In this document: piece by piece, positions 1 through 7,698 of the stretch
Layout of the letters: each line of letters begins with the position of its first letter
Numbering within the stretch: the first letter of the stretch is position 1
NCBI GenBank assembly: GCA_021809365.1
Contig: JAKBAC010000010.1
Coordinates: forward strand, 1 to 40,958
Length of the DNA: 40,958 nt
Source of the DNA: Planctomycetota bacterium
GTDB lineage: Bacteria > Planctomycetota > Phycisphaerae > WQYP01
Direction: 5' to 3'
Notes under the pieces: generated by a model
What the model saw: only the letters and a program-made list of their open reading frames with translations
Told to the model about the DNA's origin: nothing
The model's database searches: none
Translations under genes and position numbers: made by a program

Positions 1-125
1 GCCCATCAACTCGCGTGTCAGTCCCTGAAGGGGGCACATTAACCGGAGAGCCGGATGCGGCAAATCCGCACGTCCGGTTCGGAGGGAGGGGAGACCGCAA
101 TAAAAGCGGTCTTCCCTACCCCTAT
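1..125 (+). mobile_element. Group II intron, 3' end only (domains V and VI)
   Basis: This is the last part of a bacterial group II intron; its reverse transcriptase and 5' end lie outside the window. Positions 48-80 fold as the catalytic domain V hairpin: it starts GAGCCGGATGCGG, closes with CCGGTTC, has a short CAAAT loop, a two-base bulge on the 3' side, and the AGC triad near its base. Positions 81-120 form domain VI, with a GACCGC/GCGGTC stem around an A-rich loop. The sequence ends in CCCTACCCCTAT, typical of an intron 3' end, which puts the splice site near 125. The intron runs antisense to rpsA and lies about 105 bases beyond its stop codon. Confidence 0.8.
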
Positions 126-231
126 CAGAATCCATGCGGATATGCGCCTCGCGGGCGTCTTGCCGGCGGTCAAAATTCCTGCGCCATAATTGCTCACGTT
201 ATTTCTTCGCGATGCCTTATACCGTGGCCGA

Positions 232-1944
232 TCAGCTTTCCAGACCGCCGCGGTACTTCTTGGCCGGGCGTTCCGATTCGGAGGATTCCCGGTCTTCACC
301 CCATTGGGCGCGTTTAAGCGACAGACCGATCTTCCGATCTTCAATATCCACACGGAGAATCTTGACTTCCAGTTCATCGTCAAGTTTGACCAGATCCTGC
401 GGATTCTCGACTTTGTCGTCAGATAGCTCGCTGATGTGCAGCAGGCCTTCGAGGCCCGGTTCAAGTTCCACAAACACACCGAAGTTGGTGATCTTGGTAA
501 CCTTGCCTTTGACGATCATACCGGCGTGGTAATTGGTCGGAATCGCGTGGAGCCAGGGGTCTTCCGCCAATTGCTTGACGCCCAGGGCCACCCGGTTCTT
601 TTCCTGATCCACACTGAGCACGACGCACTGAATGGCATCGCCCTTCTTGATCATTTCGCTGGGGTGGACAATCTTCTTGGTCCAGCTCATGTCACTGACA
701 TGCAGCAGGCCGTCGATGCCTTCTTCAATTTCAATAAATGCGCCGTAGTTGGCCAAATTGCGCACCTTGCCGGTCACCACGGTTCCCGGCGGATATTTCT
801 CGGCCAGAACCGTCCAGGGATTGGCTTCGGTCTGCTTGACGCCGAGGCTGATTTCCTGTTTGCCCTTGTTGACTTCCAGCACCACCACATCGACTTCCTC
901 ACCCACGGAGAGCATCTCGCCGGGATGATTGATGCGTTTGGTCCAGCTCATTTCGGAGATATGCACCAGGCCTTCAACACCTTCTTCGAGCTTCACAAAT
1001 GCGCCGTAGCTCATGATGTTGGTGACCTGCCCCTTGATGCGCGTACCGATGGGATACTTCTCTTCGACATGCTCCCATGGCGAAGCATGTTTCTGCTTGA
1101 GCCCCAGGGCGATTTTTTCCTTCTCCCGGTCCACATTCAGAATGGCGACTTCGATTTCCTCATCGAGCTTGACGACATCGGATGGATGATTGATCCGGCC
1201 CCAGCTCATATCGGTGATGTGCAGCAGGCCATCCACGCCGCCAAGGTCCACAAACGCGCCGAAATCGGCGATGTTTTTGACGATGCCCTTGCGAATCTGC
1301 CCGACGACAATTTCATCAAAGAGTTTTTGCTTGGCTTCACTGCGGTGCCGCTCCATGAGCTTGCGCCGGCTGATGACAATGTTCCGCCGCTCGAGATCAA
1401 TTTTGAGAATTTCCGCGTCAATGGTTTTATTGATAAACTCGCCGATGTCCGAAGGGCGGCGAATATCCACCTGCGATGCCGGCAAAAACACCGGCACCCC
1501 GATGTCCACCAGCAGGCCGCCCTTGATTTTGCGGGTAACCTTGCCGCTGACGGGGTCGCCTTCTTTTTTCGTGTTGACAATGGTTTCCCATCCGATAATG
1601 CGATCCGCTTTCCGCTTGGATATCTGCACCAGGCCGTTCTCCGATTCCACCTGCTCGAGCAGCACTGTGATTTCGTCGCCGACCTCAACGGATCCGGGAT
1701 CATCAAATTCATGCATCAGTGAAAGCACGCCTTCACTTTTCAGACCGATTTCCAGCACCACATCATCGCCGCGGATGTTGACGATTTTACCCTTGAGCAT
1801 GGCACCATTGGTGAAGCTGTTGCCGCTTTTTTCCAGTAATCCGCCAATCTGGGCATCGCCCATATTCTCGAATTTTTTCTGGATTTCCTGGGTGGCGGCC
1901 TGATCGTCCAGACCTAAATCCTTGAGGAGCGCGAAATTAACCAT
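232..1944 (-). CDS. rpsA: 30S ribosomal protein S1, six S1 domains
   Basis: Binds mRNA and helps load it on the 30S subunit. The protein has 570 residues with six S1/OB-fold repeats at roughly residues 48-112, 128-195, 212-280, 297-367, 384-454 and 471-541. The last four are the most alike, each with a GAFV- or GAFIE-like strand followed by a GL(L/V)H(I/V)S(E/D)MSW-like motif. The tail is short and charged. The frame stays open to 2037, but I prefer the ATG at 1944 (MVNFALLKDL) because GGGGAAAGG lies just upstream and the extra N-terminal residues look unlike S1. The gene stands alone, divergent from tRNA-His. The number and order of domains make the call secure. Confidence 0.95.
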   Translation of the reverse strand: MVNFALLKDLGLDDQAATQEIQKKFENMGDAQIGGLLEKSGNSFTNGAMLKGKIVNIRGDDVVLEIGLKSEGVLSLMHEFDDPGSVEVGDEITVLLEQVESENGLVQISKRKADRIIGWETIVNTKKEGDPVSGKVTRKIKGGLLVDIGVPVFLPASQVDIRRPSDIGEFINKTIDAEILKIDLERRNIVISRRKLMERHRSEAKQKLFDEIVVGQIRKGIVKNIADFGAFVDLGGVDGLLHITDMSWGRINHPSDVVKLDEEIEVAILNVDREKEKIALGLKQKHASPWEHVEEKYPIGTRIKGQVTNIMSYGAFVKLEEGVEGLVHISEMSWTKRINHPGEMLSVGEEVDVVVLEVNKGKQEISLGVKQTEANPWTVLAEKYPPGTVVTGKVRNLANYGAFIEIEEGIDGLLHVSDMSWTKKIVHPSEMIKKGDAIQCVVLSVDQEKNRVALGVKQLAEDPWLHAIPTNYHAGMIVKGKVTKITNFGVFVELEPGLEGLLHISELSDDKVENPQDLVKLDDELEVKILRVDIEDRKIGLSLKRAQWGEDRESSESERPAKKYRGGLES

Positions 1945-2053
1945 AACGACATGAACCTTTCCCCGGATACTCCGCATTTGCAGTGTGTAAAAATGACGGA
2001 AATGGCGGGCAAAAATAGTCGGCCCAGACTTCGCCAACCGACACCATCGCCGA

Positions 2054-2086
2054 TTAAACCCCGGGCTGAGGCCTCACCGGGTTCAT
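2054..2086 (-). CDS. Possible 10-codon leader peptide upstream of rpsA
   Basis: In the rpsA leader an ATG at 2086 follows a strong GGGAGG Shine-Dalgarno-like sequence (2091-2097) and opens a short frame MNPVRPQPGV ending with TAA at 2054. It overlaps a GC-rich self-complementary stretch around TGAGGCCTCA. The frame ends about 110 bases before the rpsA start. It could be a leader peptide or chance; no homology is claimed. Confidence 0.25.
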   Translation of the reverse strand: MNPVRPQPGV

Positions 2087-2226
2087 GCACCCTCCCTGAT
2101 GAAGTCCGTTGCGGACATACCACAAGACAGTGCATAAGTCCAGAAGTTTACCGCAAATCGGAAAATACTTCAAATCAGAATAGTTCAGCATCTTCAGAAT
2201 GAATCGGCTTGCCGCCCGCGATATAT

Positions 2227-2255
2227 TTGACGTTGGCACGGGTAGCCTCTAAACT
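2227..2255 (+). promoter_or_regulatory. Sigma70-type promoter of tRNA-His
   Basis: TTGACG (2227-2232) and TAAACT (2250-2255) are separated by exactly 17 bases. The expected transcription start near 2262 is about 10 bases before the tRNA-His 5' end. It is one of the best consensus matches in the window. Confidence 0.65.
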
Positions 2256-2271
2256 AATGAGCCTGAAATTT

Positions 2272-2345
2272 GTTGGGCTTAGCTCAGTTGGTAGAGCACG
2301 AGGTTGTGGTCCTCGGGGTCGCGGGTTCGAGTCCCGTAGCCCAAC
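2272..2345 (+). tRNA. tRNA-His (GTG)
   Basis: A cloverleaf can be drawn. The acceptor arm is TTGGGCT/AGCCCAA with the extra G at position -1 (2272) facing C73, the hallmark of tRNA-His. The D arm is GCTC...GAGC, the anticodon loop TTGTGGT carries GTG, and the T arm contains GGTTCGAGTCC. The 3' CCA is not encoded. Confidence 0.95.
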
Positions 2346-2403
2346 CTGGCTTGAAAATGGGGTGGGCGTGCAGGGTGGCGTCGGTGGTTGATGCGCCGTT
2401 GGG

Positions 2404-2432
2404 TTGCAGGGACTGAAAACTGCCGGTACACT
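2404..2432 (+). promoter_or_regulatory. Candidate promoter upstream of tRNA-Thr / tuf
   Basis: TTGCAG (2404-2409), 17 bases, then TACACT (2427-2432). Transcription would begin near 2439, giving a leader of about 118 bases before tRNA-Thr. The rest of the tRNA-His to tRNA-Thr spacer is very GC-rich and shows no better match. Confidence 0.45.
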
Positions 2433-2556
2433 AATGAATCTTGTCCGGGTTTGGATTTGCCAATCCGGCGGGCGGCGGCGCGGCGGGTGAATCCGGTAGA
2501 CGGATAAATTAAAAGTTCCCCGTGTCGGACCGATGAGACGAACGTAATGGCCGCAC

Positions 2557-2629
<73 letters not shown>

Positions 2630-2663
2630 TTTTAGTGCCGAGGGTGGGGTGGAACCCACAAAA

Positions 2664-2695
2664 GCGTCGCATGGTTTTATGCGGCGCAATATAAT
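2664..2695 (+). promoter_or_regulatory. Hairpin and -10 box upstream of tuf
   Basis: Positions 2664-2687 form a nine-pair hairpin (GCGTCGCAT against ATGCGGCGC, with one G-T pair). It is followed at once by a perfect TATAAT (2690-2695). No good -35 hexamer is visible at 17 bases. It may be a tuf promoter, giving a leader of about 125 bases, or a processing hairpin after tRNA-Thr. Confidence 0.35.
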
Positions 2696-2825
2696 GGTGA
2701 GGTTATGCTGCCGGAATATGCGGTGGTATGACCGGAGACTGAGATTTGAATTTTTAATCGCGGTAACGGTACCGTGATAGTGTTTGTGTAAGACCGGATT
2801 TTTCTACCACAGGAGGTATTTATCC

Positions 2826-4037
2826 ATGGCCAAGGGTGTATTTGAACGTAAGAAACCACATGTGAATGTCGGTACCATCGGACATATTGACCACGGCAAG
2901 ACGACTCTGACCGCGGCCTTGACCACGGTGCTGGCGGCCAAGGGTCTGGCCAACGCGATTTCTTACGATGCGGTGGCGAAGGCTTCCGAAAAACAGGGCC
3001 GTCGCGATCCCAGCAAGATTGTGACCATTGCCGTGTCGCACGTTGAATATGAATCGGATAAGCGGCATTACGCCCACATTGACTGTCCGGGTCACGCCGA
3101 TTTCGTCAAGAACATGATCACCGGCGCCGCCCAGATGGATGGAGCCATTCTGGTGGTTTCCGCCGCGGACGGCCCGATGCCGCAAACGCGCGAACACGTT
3201 CTGCTGGCCCGGCAGGTGAACGTGCCGCGGATCGTGGTGTTCCTCAACAAAATTGATCTTGTGGATGATCCGGAACTTTTGGAACTCGTGGAACTTGAAA
3301 TCCGCGAGCTTCTGAACAAGTACAAGTTCCCGGGCGATGAAGTGCCGATTATCCGCGGTTCCGCGGTGGCGGCGCTCAAGAATCCGACGGATGCCAAAGC
3401 CATTGAGCCGATCATGCAACTCGTGGCCGCTCTGGACAGCTACATCCCCGAGCCGGTGCGGGAAACCGATAAGCCATTCCTCATGCCGGTGGAAGACGTG
3501 TTCTCCATTAAAGGTCGGGGTACCGTGGGTACGGGCCGTGTGGAACGCGGAACCATCAAGGTCGGCGATGATGTGGAAATTGTGGGTCTGCACAAAGACC
3601 CGATGAAGTCGGTGGTAACGGGTGTGGAAATGTTCCAGAAAGTTCTGGATCAGGCCATTCCCGGCGACAATGTCGGTTTGCTGCTGCGGGGTGTTGAAAA
3701 GGAACAACTGGAACGCGGTCAGGTGATCGCCAAGCCGGGTTCCATCACGCCGCACACGAAGTTTGAAGCGGAAATTTATGTTCTCACCAAAGAAGAGGGC
3801 GGTCGTCATACCGCATTCTTCAAGGGCTATCGTCCGCAATTCTACTTCCGTACCACCGATGTGACCGGTTCGCTGGATCTGCCCGCCGGCACCGAGATGG
3901 TCATGCCCGGCGATAATGTGAAGATTAACGTCGATCTGGGCGAATGCCCGATCGCGATGGAACAGGGCGTTCGATTCGCCATCCGTGAAGGTGGCCGAAC
4001 GGTGGGCGCAGGCGTGGTGACCAAGATCATCGCCTGA
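2826..4037 (+). CDS. tuf: Elongation factor Tu
   Basis: GTPase that delivers aminoacyl-tRNA to the ribosome; 403 residues, full length. The G1 motif GHIDHGKT is at residues 19-26, DCPGH at 86-90 and NKID at 141-144. Domains 2 and 3 follow, with [12 protein letters not shown] and the C-terminal [10 protein letters not shown] motif. The start is fixed by AGGAGGT nine bases before the ATG. Switch I is unusual: where most bacteria read RGITINTAHVEY, this protein reads [12 protein letters not shown] (residues 64-75), keeping the Mg-binding Thr (T67). As far as I recall, planctomycete EF-Tu proteins share this form. tRNA-Thr lies upstream and rpmG downstream. Confidence 0.98.
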   Translation: MAKGVFERKKPHVNVGTIGHIDHGKTTLTAALTTVLAAKGLANAISYDAVAKASEKQGRRDPSKIVTIAVSHVEYESDKRHYAHIDCPGHADFVKNMITGAAQMDGAILVVSAADGPMPQTREHVLLARQVNVPRIVVFLNKIDLVDDPELLELVELEIRELLNKYKFPGDEVPIIRGSAVAALKNPTDAKAIEPIMQLVAALDSYIPEPVRETDKPFLMPVEDVFSIKGRGTVGTGRVERGTIKVGDDVEIVGLHKDPMKSVVTGVEMFQKVLDQAIPGDNVGLLLRGVEKEQLERGQVIAKPGSITPHTKFEAEIYVLTKEEGGRHTAFFKGYRPQFYFRTTDVTGSLDLPAGTEMVMPGDNVKINVDLGECPIAMEQGVRFAIREGGRTVGAGVVTKIIA

Positions 4038-4073
4038 TTGTTTCGTTAAGATGGATCTTGATGACATGTATGG

Positions 4074-4106
4074 GCCACGCGGGCGGGAATATCCTGTTCG
4101 CGTGGC
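4074..4106 (+). terminator. Hairpin after tuf, possible terminator or attenuator
   Basis: GCCACGCG (4074-4081) pairs with CGCGTGGC (4099-4106) 37 bases after the tuf stop codon. No clear T run follows, so it is either a weak terminator or an mRNA-stabilising stem. Confidence 0.4.
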
Positions 4107-4140
4107 TCTGTCACTAGTCAAGAGCAATAGCGTGAATGTT

Positions 4141-4168
4141 TTGGGTTCCGTGGAAAAGATTCTATAAT
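4141..4168 (+). promoter_or_regulatory. Promoter upstream of rpmG
   Basis: TTGGGT (4141-4146), a 16-base spacer and a perfect TATAAT (4163-4168). It would start a transcript near 4175 that reads rpmG, tRNA-Trp, secE and nusG. This fits its place after the tuf hairpin. Confidence 0.5.
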
Positions 4169-4280
4169 ATGGAACTGATCCGGATGGTTATTAAGCGCCA
4201 GTCCGGGGCTTTGGGGCGGCGGTTGGCCGACAACCCAGAGCGACGATTTGTTGGTTAAGGCTTGATTTGGAGTCGCTCAA

Positions 4281-4439
4281 ATGGCGCGTGAATGGGCATG
4301 GTTACAGTGCAGTGAGACCAAAGATCTCAATTACCGTATCAGCATCAACCCCAAGGAGATGGATGTGAAGAAGACATTCTTCAAATTCTCTCCGCGGCTG
4401 CGAAAACATACGGATCATAAGATCAAGAAAGGTAAATGA
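4281..4439 (+). CDS. rpmG: 50S ribosomal protein L33, zinc-free form
   Basis: A 52-residue basic protein of the large subunit that reads MAREWAWLQCSETKDLNYR at its N-terminus, close to the L33 pattern MARE..TL.C.ECK..NY. The middle has KTFFKFSPRLRKHTDHK, matching the L33 core KK.CP.CRKHT.HK. Only one of the four zinc-ribbon cysteines remains (C10). The others are Thr, Ser and Leu, so this is the cysteine-poor variant that cannot bind zinc in the usual way. A GGAG lies about 8 bases before the ATG. The position between tuf and tRNA-Trp/secE is the normal one for this gene. Confidence 0.93.
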   Translation: MAREWAWLQCSETKDLNYRISINPKEMDVKKTFFKFSPRLRKHTDHKIKKGK

Positions 4440-4476
4440 TCGCCCGGCTTTGGAGCGGGCGGTTGCGAAAACATCT

Positions 4477-4549
4477 ACGGCAGTAGCTCAATTGGCAGAG
4501 CACCGGTCTCCAAAACCGGGGGTTGCAGGTTCAACTCCTGCCTGCCGTG
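4477..4549 (+). tRNA. tRNA-Trp (CCA)
   Basis: The acceptor arm is ACGGCAG/CTGCCGT with discriminator G. The D arm is GCTC...GAGC, and the anticodon stem CCGGT/ACCGG holds loop CTCCAAA with anticodon CCA. The T arm is GCAGG/CCTGC around TTCAACT. CCA is not encoded. The rpmG-tRNA-Trp-secE-nusG order is common in bacteria. Confidence 0.95.
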
Positions 4550-4692
4550 TTGGTCCGTGGGTTTGCCAATCCATGCTGATGCCGTTGGTGCCGGTGGCGG
4601 TGGATTCAAACGCGGCCTGGCGAAAGGCTGGTGCAATGTTGCCTGATCCAAGGTTGGATGTCGCAACGTTGAAGTGAGTTCTGGAGTATCGT

Positions 4693-5082
4693 TTGTCATT
4701 CTTCAATGTATATAAAAAAGGGCAGGGAACGTGGGTCCGGCTTGGAACCGTGATCGCCATGGGCTTACTGATCGGCTTGGGCATTTTGTGGATCAAGAAT
4801 ACATTTATGCCGCTGGCACCGGCGTATTCCAAAATGATTATGGTGGTGCTGGTTGGCTGCCTGGGCGGGTTGCTCTGCTTTTATGTCGTCAACCGCCCGA
4901 ACATCGCCGATTTCATGATCCTCACGGAAAGTGAAATGCGCAAAGTGGTATGGCCCACGCAGCAGACCGTGATTCGAGCCACGCGGCTGGTGGTGGCGGC
5001 CACGTTGGGGATGGCCTTGATGTTGTGGCTGGTGGATACGTTTTTCGTGTGGTTCTTCCGCGCGATTCATGTGATCAGGTAA
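4693..5082 (+). CDS. secE: Preprotein translocase subunit SecE
   Basis: Membrane subunit of the SecYEG channel; 129 residues with three predicted helices at about 16-35, 48-66 and 103-122. The conserved SecE amphipathic region ILTESEMRKVVWPTQQTVIR comes just before the last helix. The two extra N-terminal helices make it the long form rather than the minimal single-helix form. The start is TTG at 4693, chosen because GGAG lies 6 bases upstream and the frame gives a sensible cytosolic N-terminus MSFFNVYKKGQG. It lies between tRNA-Trp and nusG. Confidence 0.93.
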   Translation: MSFFNVYKKGQGTWVRLGTVIAMGLLIGLGILWIKNTFMPLAPAYSKMIMVVLVGCLGGLLCFYVVNRPNIADFMILTESEMRKVVWPTQQTVIRATRLVVAATLGMALMLWLVDTFFVWFFRAIHVIR

Positions 5083-5145
5083 CGCGGATTGTCCGCAGCA
5101 GTTTTGAACCACCGGCAGTAATGTGCCGTGGTCGTGAATGGTGAA

Positions 5146-5739
5146 ATGAATACGCAACAGGTAATGGAGCGTCAAGTGACCGAATCATCTGGAAAACACT
5201 GGTATGTGCTGAAGGTTGCCTCCAACAAGGAAGACCAGGTGCGCGATGCCCTGGACCGCAAGGTCAAGGCGGAGAACCTCACGGATATTATCGGCCGGCT
5301 TCTCGTGCCGCGCGAACGCGTGAAAAAAGTCAAAGCCGGGCAGCAAAAAGTTGCGGAAACCAAAACCTATCCCGGTTATGTGTTCGTGGAAATGGAATTG
5401 AATTCGGATGGAACCATTCCAGAACGGGCCTGGTATCTATTCAAAGAAACCGCGGGGGCCGGTGATTTTATCGGCCAGCTCAACAAACCCGAGCGCATGA
5501 AGGCCAAGGAAGAAGAAAAATTGGTCGCGGATTCCGAGAAGCCGGAAATCAGCGCGACGGTGAAAGTGGAATTCCTCAAGAATGACGCGGTCAAGGTCAA
5601 GGAAGGGCCATTTGAGAACTTTGAAGGCACCGTGGATGAAATTTTCCCGGATAAGGGCATGGTGCGTGTCATCGTGACAATCTTCGGGCGCGCTACACCG
5701 TTGGAACTGGAGTACTGGCAGTTGGAGAAGGTGCAGTAA
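5146..5739 (+). CDS. nusG: Transcription termination/antitermination protein NusG
   Basis: Binds RNA polymerase and couples it to Rho or ribosomes. The NGN domain starts at KHWYVLKVASNKEDQVRDAL and includes the YPGYVFVEMEL strand. A charged linker leads to the C-terminal KOW domain, with DAVKVKEGPFENFEGTVDEI and the end ELEYWQLEKV. From ATG 5146 it has 197 residues. A GTG at 5128 in the same frame is an alternative start, and neither has a strong Shine-Dalgarno sequence. It lies 63 bases after secE and probably shares its transcript. Confidence 0.94.
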   Translation: MNTQQVMERQVTESSGKHWYVLKVASNKEDQVRDALDRKVKAENLTDIIGRLLVPRERVKKVKAGQQKVAETKTYPGYVFVEMELNSDGTIPERAWYLFKETAGAGDFIGQLNKPERMKAKEEEKLVADSEKPEISATVKVEFLKNDAVKVKEGPFENFEGTVDEIFPDKGMVRVIVTIFGRATPLELEYWQLEKVQ

Positions 5740-5781
5740 TCGCCATCATGGCTCCCTGGTGTTCCGGAGCATGTTGCGGTC

Positions 5782-5787
5782 TATAAT
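5782..5787 (+). promoter_or_regulatory. Possible -10 box between nusG and the small membrane gene
   Basis: A perfect TATAAT in the 122-base gap after nusG. No -35 match is seen at 16-18 bases. It could give the small membrane gene and rplK their own transcript. Confidence 0.3.
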
Positions 5788-5861
5788 TAAGAGTAGATGG
5801 ACCGGCCCCGGATCGGCAGGCGAATGGGGTTCTCCGAAAGAAAGAAAAGATAAGTGTCGCG

Positions 5862-6158
5862 ATGAAATTATTAACGATTCATGCTTCCACGCCCGGTCGC
5901 CCGCTGTTCCCGAAAACCGCGCTGGGTAAATGGCTGTGGATCATCGGTTGCATCGTGGTGCTCGTGCCCCTGGTGATGGTGGGGTTGCTGCTGACGGCGG
6001 CGGCCATCGTCGCGGTTCTGGCGATGGGCTTGGCGGCATTGGTGATCGTCGCGGTGCGCAGAATCGGCCACAAGCCTGTTACGCATATTGCGGGCTGGAC
6101 GCGCGGTGATGGTCGACGAAATGTGCGGGTGGTACAGAGAACGAATTTGGATGGCTGA
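5862..6158 (+). CDS. Small hypothetical membrane protein between nusG and rplK
   Basis: A 98-residue protein of unknown function. After a short N-terminus with several basic residues come one or two closely spaced hydrophobic segments (about residues 24-66, rich in V, L, A and G). A basic tail follows (RRIGHKPVTHIAGWTRGDGRR), which would stay in the cytoplasm by the positive-inside rule. I recognise no family. It breaks the almost universal nusG-rplK adjacency, and the gap before it may contain its own promoter. The start is the first ATG; the upstream purine-rich AAAGAAAGAAAAGA is only a weak ribosome site. Its coding status rests on composition and position. Confidence 0.55.
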   Translation: MKLLTIHASTPGRPLFPKTALGKWLWIIGCIVVLVPLVMVGLLLTAAAIVAVLAMGLAALVIVAVRRIGHKPVTHIAGWTRGDGRRNVRVVQRTNLDG

Positions 6159-6236
6159 TTTTCCACCGGTTTGTCGCCGGGGCGGGGATCAGTCAAGTTT
6201 GGTTGGTATTCAGAAGGATTGTTGAGGTTTTACATT

Positions 6237-6668
6237 ATGGCCAAGGTCAAGGAAATAGCCAAAAAGTTCAAAATGCAGGCCCCGGGCGGTACCGCCACTC
6301 CGGCCCCACCGATTGGCCCGGTATTGGGTGCCAACGGCGTGAATCCCGGTCAGTTTATCCAACGGTTTAATGCCGCCACCGCCGCGCTCAAAGGCAAAGT
6401 GGTCGGTGTTGAGGTGACGGTTTACAGTGACCGGTCCTTTGATTTTGTCATCAAAACCCCGCCGGCGTCGGTCATGATTAAAGATGCGCTGGGCCTTGAA
6501 AAAGGGAGCGGCGAGCCGAACAAAACCAAAATCGGCAAATTGACCAAAGCGCAGATGCGCAAGCTGGCCCAGGAGAAATTGCCCGATCTCAATGCCTCCA
6601 GCATTGAAGCGGCGGAAAAAATTCTCGCCGGTTCGGCGCGCTCCATGGGTGTTGAAGTCACGGAATAA
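6237..6668 (+). CDS. rplK: 50S ribosomal protein L11
   Basis: Part of the GTPase-associated centre of the large subunit; 143 residues. The N-terminal domain contains the proline-rich helix-capping segment [19 protein letters not shown]. The C-terminal rRNA-binding domain contains [20 protein letters not shown] and the end [12 protein letters not shown]. The start ATG at 6237 follows TTGAGG by a normal distance. Normally rplA comes next, but here an unrelated isomerase-like gene follows, so the ribosomal cluster ends at rplK. Confidence 0.97.
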   Translation: MAKVKEIAKKFKMQAPGGTATPAPPIGPVLGANGVNPGQFIQRFNAATAALKGKVVGVEVTVYSDRSFDFVIKTPPASVMIKDALGLEKGSGEPNKTKIGKLTKAQMRKLAQEKLPDLNASSIEAAEKILAGSARSMGVEVTE

Positions 6669-6830
6669 CAGGGCCTTGACGTATGACGCGGCCCATCGGC
6701 GTTGGCAATGACTGCGGCCATGGTGGCGGATCTAAATTGTTTTAGCGCCGGCATATTCGCCACCCGCTTTTCCACCGCAATGTCCGCCCCGCGTCATATC
6801 TCGCGCACATGGATTAAGACTGGTTCAGGC

Positions 6831-7652
6831 ATGAAGCTTGCATTTTCCACCAACGCTTTCAAAAAAACTTCGTTGGAAGATGCTGTTGATTCCATCGCCG
6901 CCGTGGGCTATGGCGGCGTGGAGATCATGGCCGATGTTCCGCACGCCTATCCACCGCACATGCCCGATGCGCGTATCGCCGAACTGGGCCGCCGCCTCCA
7001 ATCGCTGAAGCTGCGCATCAGCAATATCAACGCCTTTACTTTTTTTGCCATCGGCGACACGCTGCATCCGTCCTGGATTGAGAACGACCCGGCGTTACGG
7101 GAAAAGCGAATCAGCCATACCGAGAATTGCATTCGCATGGCTGCGGCATTGGGCGCAAAAACCATTTCGCTCGAACCGGGCGGCCCGCTGGATGGCATGC
7201 CCCGCGAACAGGCCCTGACCCTTTATCAGGATGGATTGATGCGGGTGCTGCCCCTGGCCCAACAATGCAATATCACGCTGCTGGTGGAGCCTGAACCGGG
7301 CCTGATGATCCAGACCACCGACCAATGCGTGGAGTTCCTGCAGCGTGTGAACCATCCCAATTTGCGCATGAACTGTGATCTTGGACATCTTTTCTGCGTC
7401 GGTGAAAACCCCGCTGAATCGTTTGTGATGTGTCACCAGTGGGTATCGCATGTGCATCTGGAAGACATCGCTGGCAGTCGTGTGCATCAGCATCTGATTC
7501 CCGGCCGCGGAGCCATGGATTGGGCCTCTATTTTCGCGGCGATTAAGCAGGTGCAATACAAAGGCTGGTCCACTGTGGAACTTTATCCCTATGAGACTAC
7601 CGCGCGCCAGGCCGCGGAGGAATCTCTGGCCTTTTTACAACAATTTATGTAA
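6831..7652 (+). CDS. TIM-barrel sugar phosphate isomerase/epimerase-like protein
   Basis: A 273-residue member of the xylose isomerase-like TIM-barrel superfamily (AP-endonuclease 2 fold). It starts with strand MKLAFSTNAF and includes YGGVEIM, TISLEPGG, LLVEPEP, MNCDLGHLF, WVSHVHLED and WSTVELYPYE. The Glu, Asp and His residues in these strand ends are the expected divalent-metal ligands. The substrate cannot be told from sequence. The frame is open from 6702, but ATG 6831 starts exactly at the first barrel strand. It is followed 46 bases later by lysA, so the two may be cotranscribed. Confidence 0.85.
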   Translation: MKLAFSTNAFKKTSLEDAVDSIAAVGYGGVEIMADVPHAYPPHMPDARIAELGRRLQSLKLRISNINAFTFFAIGDTLHPSWIENDPALREKRISHTENCIRMAAALGAKTISLEPGGPLDGMPREQALTLYQDGLMRVLPLAQQCNITLLVEPEPGLMIQTTDQCVEFLQRVNHPNLRMNCDLGHLFCVGENPAESFVMCHQWVSHVHLEDIAGSRVHQHLIPGRGAMDWASIFAAIKQVQYKGWSTVELYPYETTARQAAEESLAFLQQFM

Positions 7653-7698
7653 ATCCGCGGCTAATGCCGGGGTGAAACTTAAGATCGTGGAATATTTG

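Noticed and set aside
436..1722. A 428-codon plus-strand frame opposite rpsA
   Set aside because: It mirrors the repeated S1 domains on the other strand; its His/Phe/Asp-rich pattern is what antisense translation of S1 repeats gives. rpsA is certain.
2820..4127. A 435-codon minus-strand frame opposite tuf
   Set aside because: It is a shadow of a strongly biased gene; the plus strand encodes a full-length EF-Tu.
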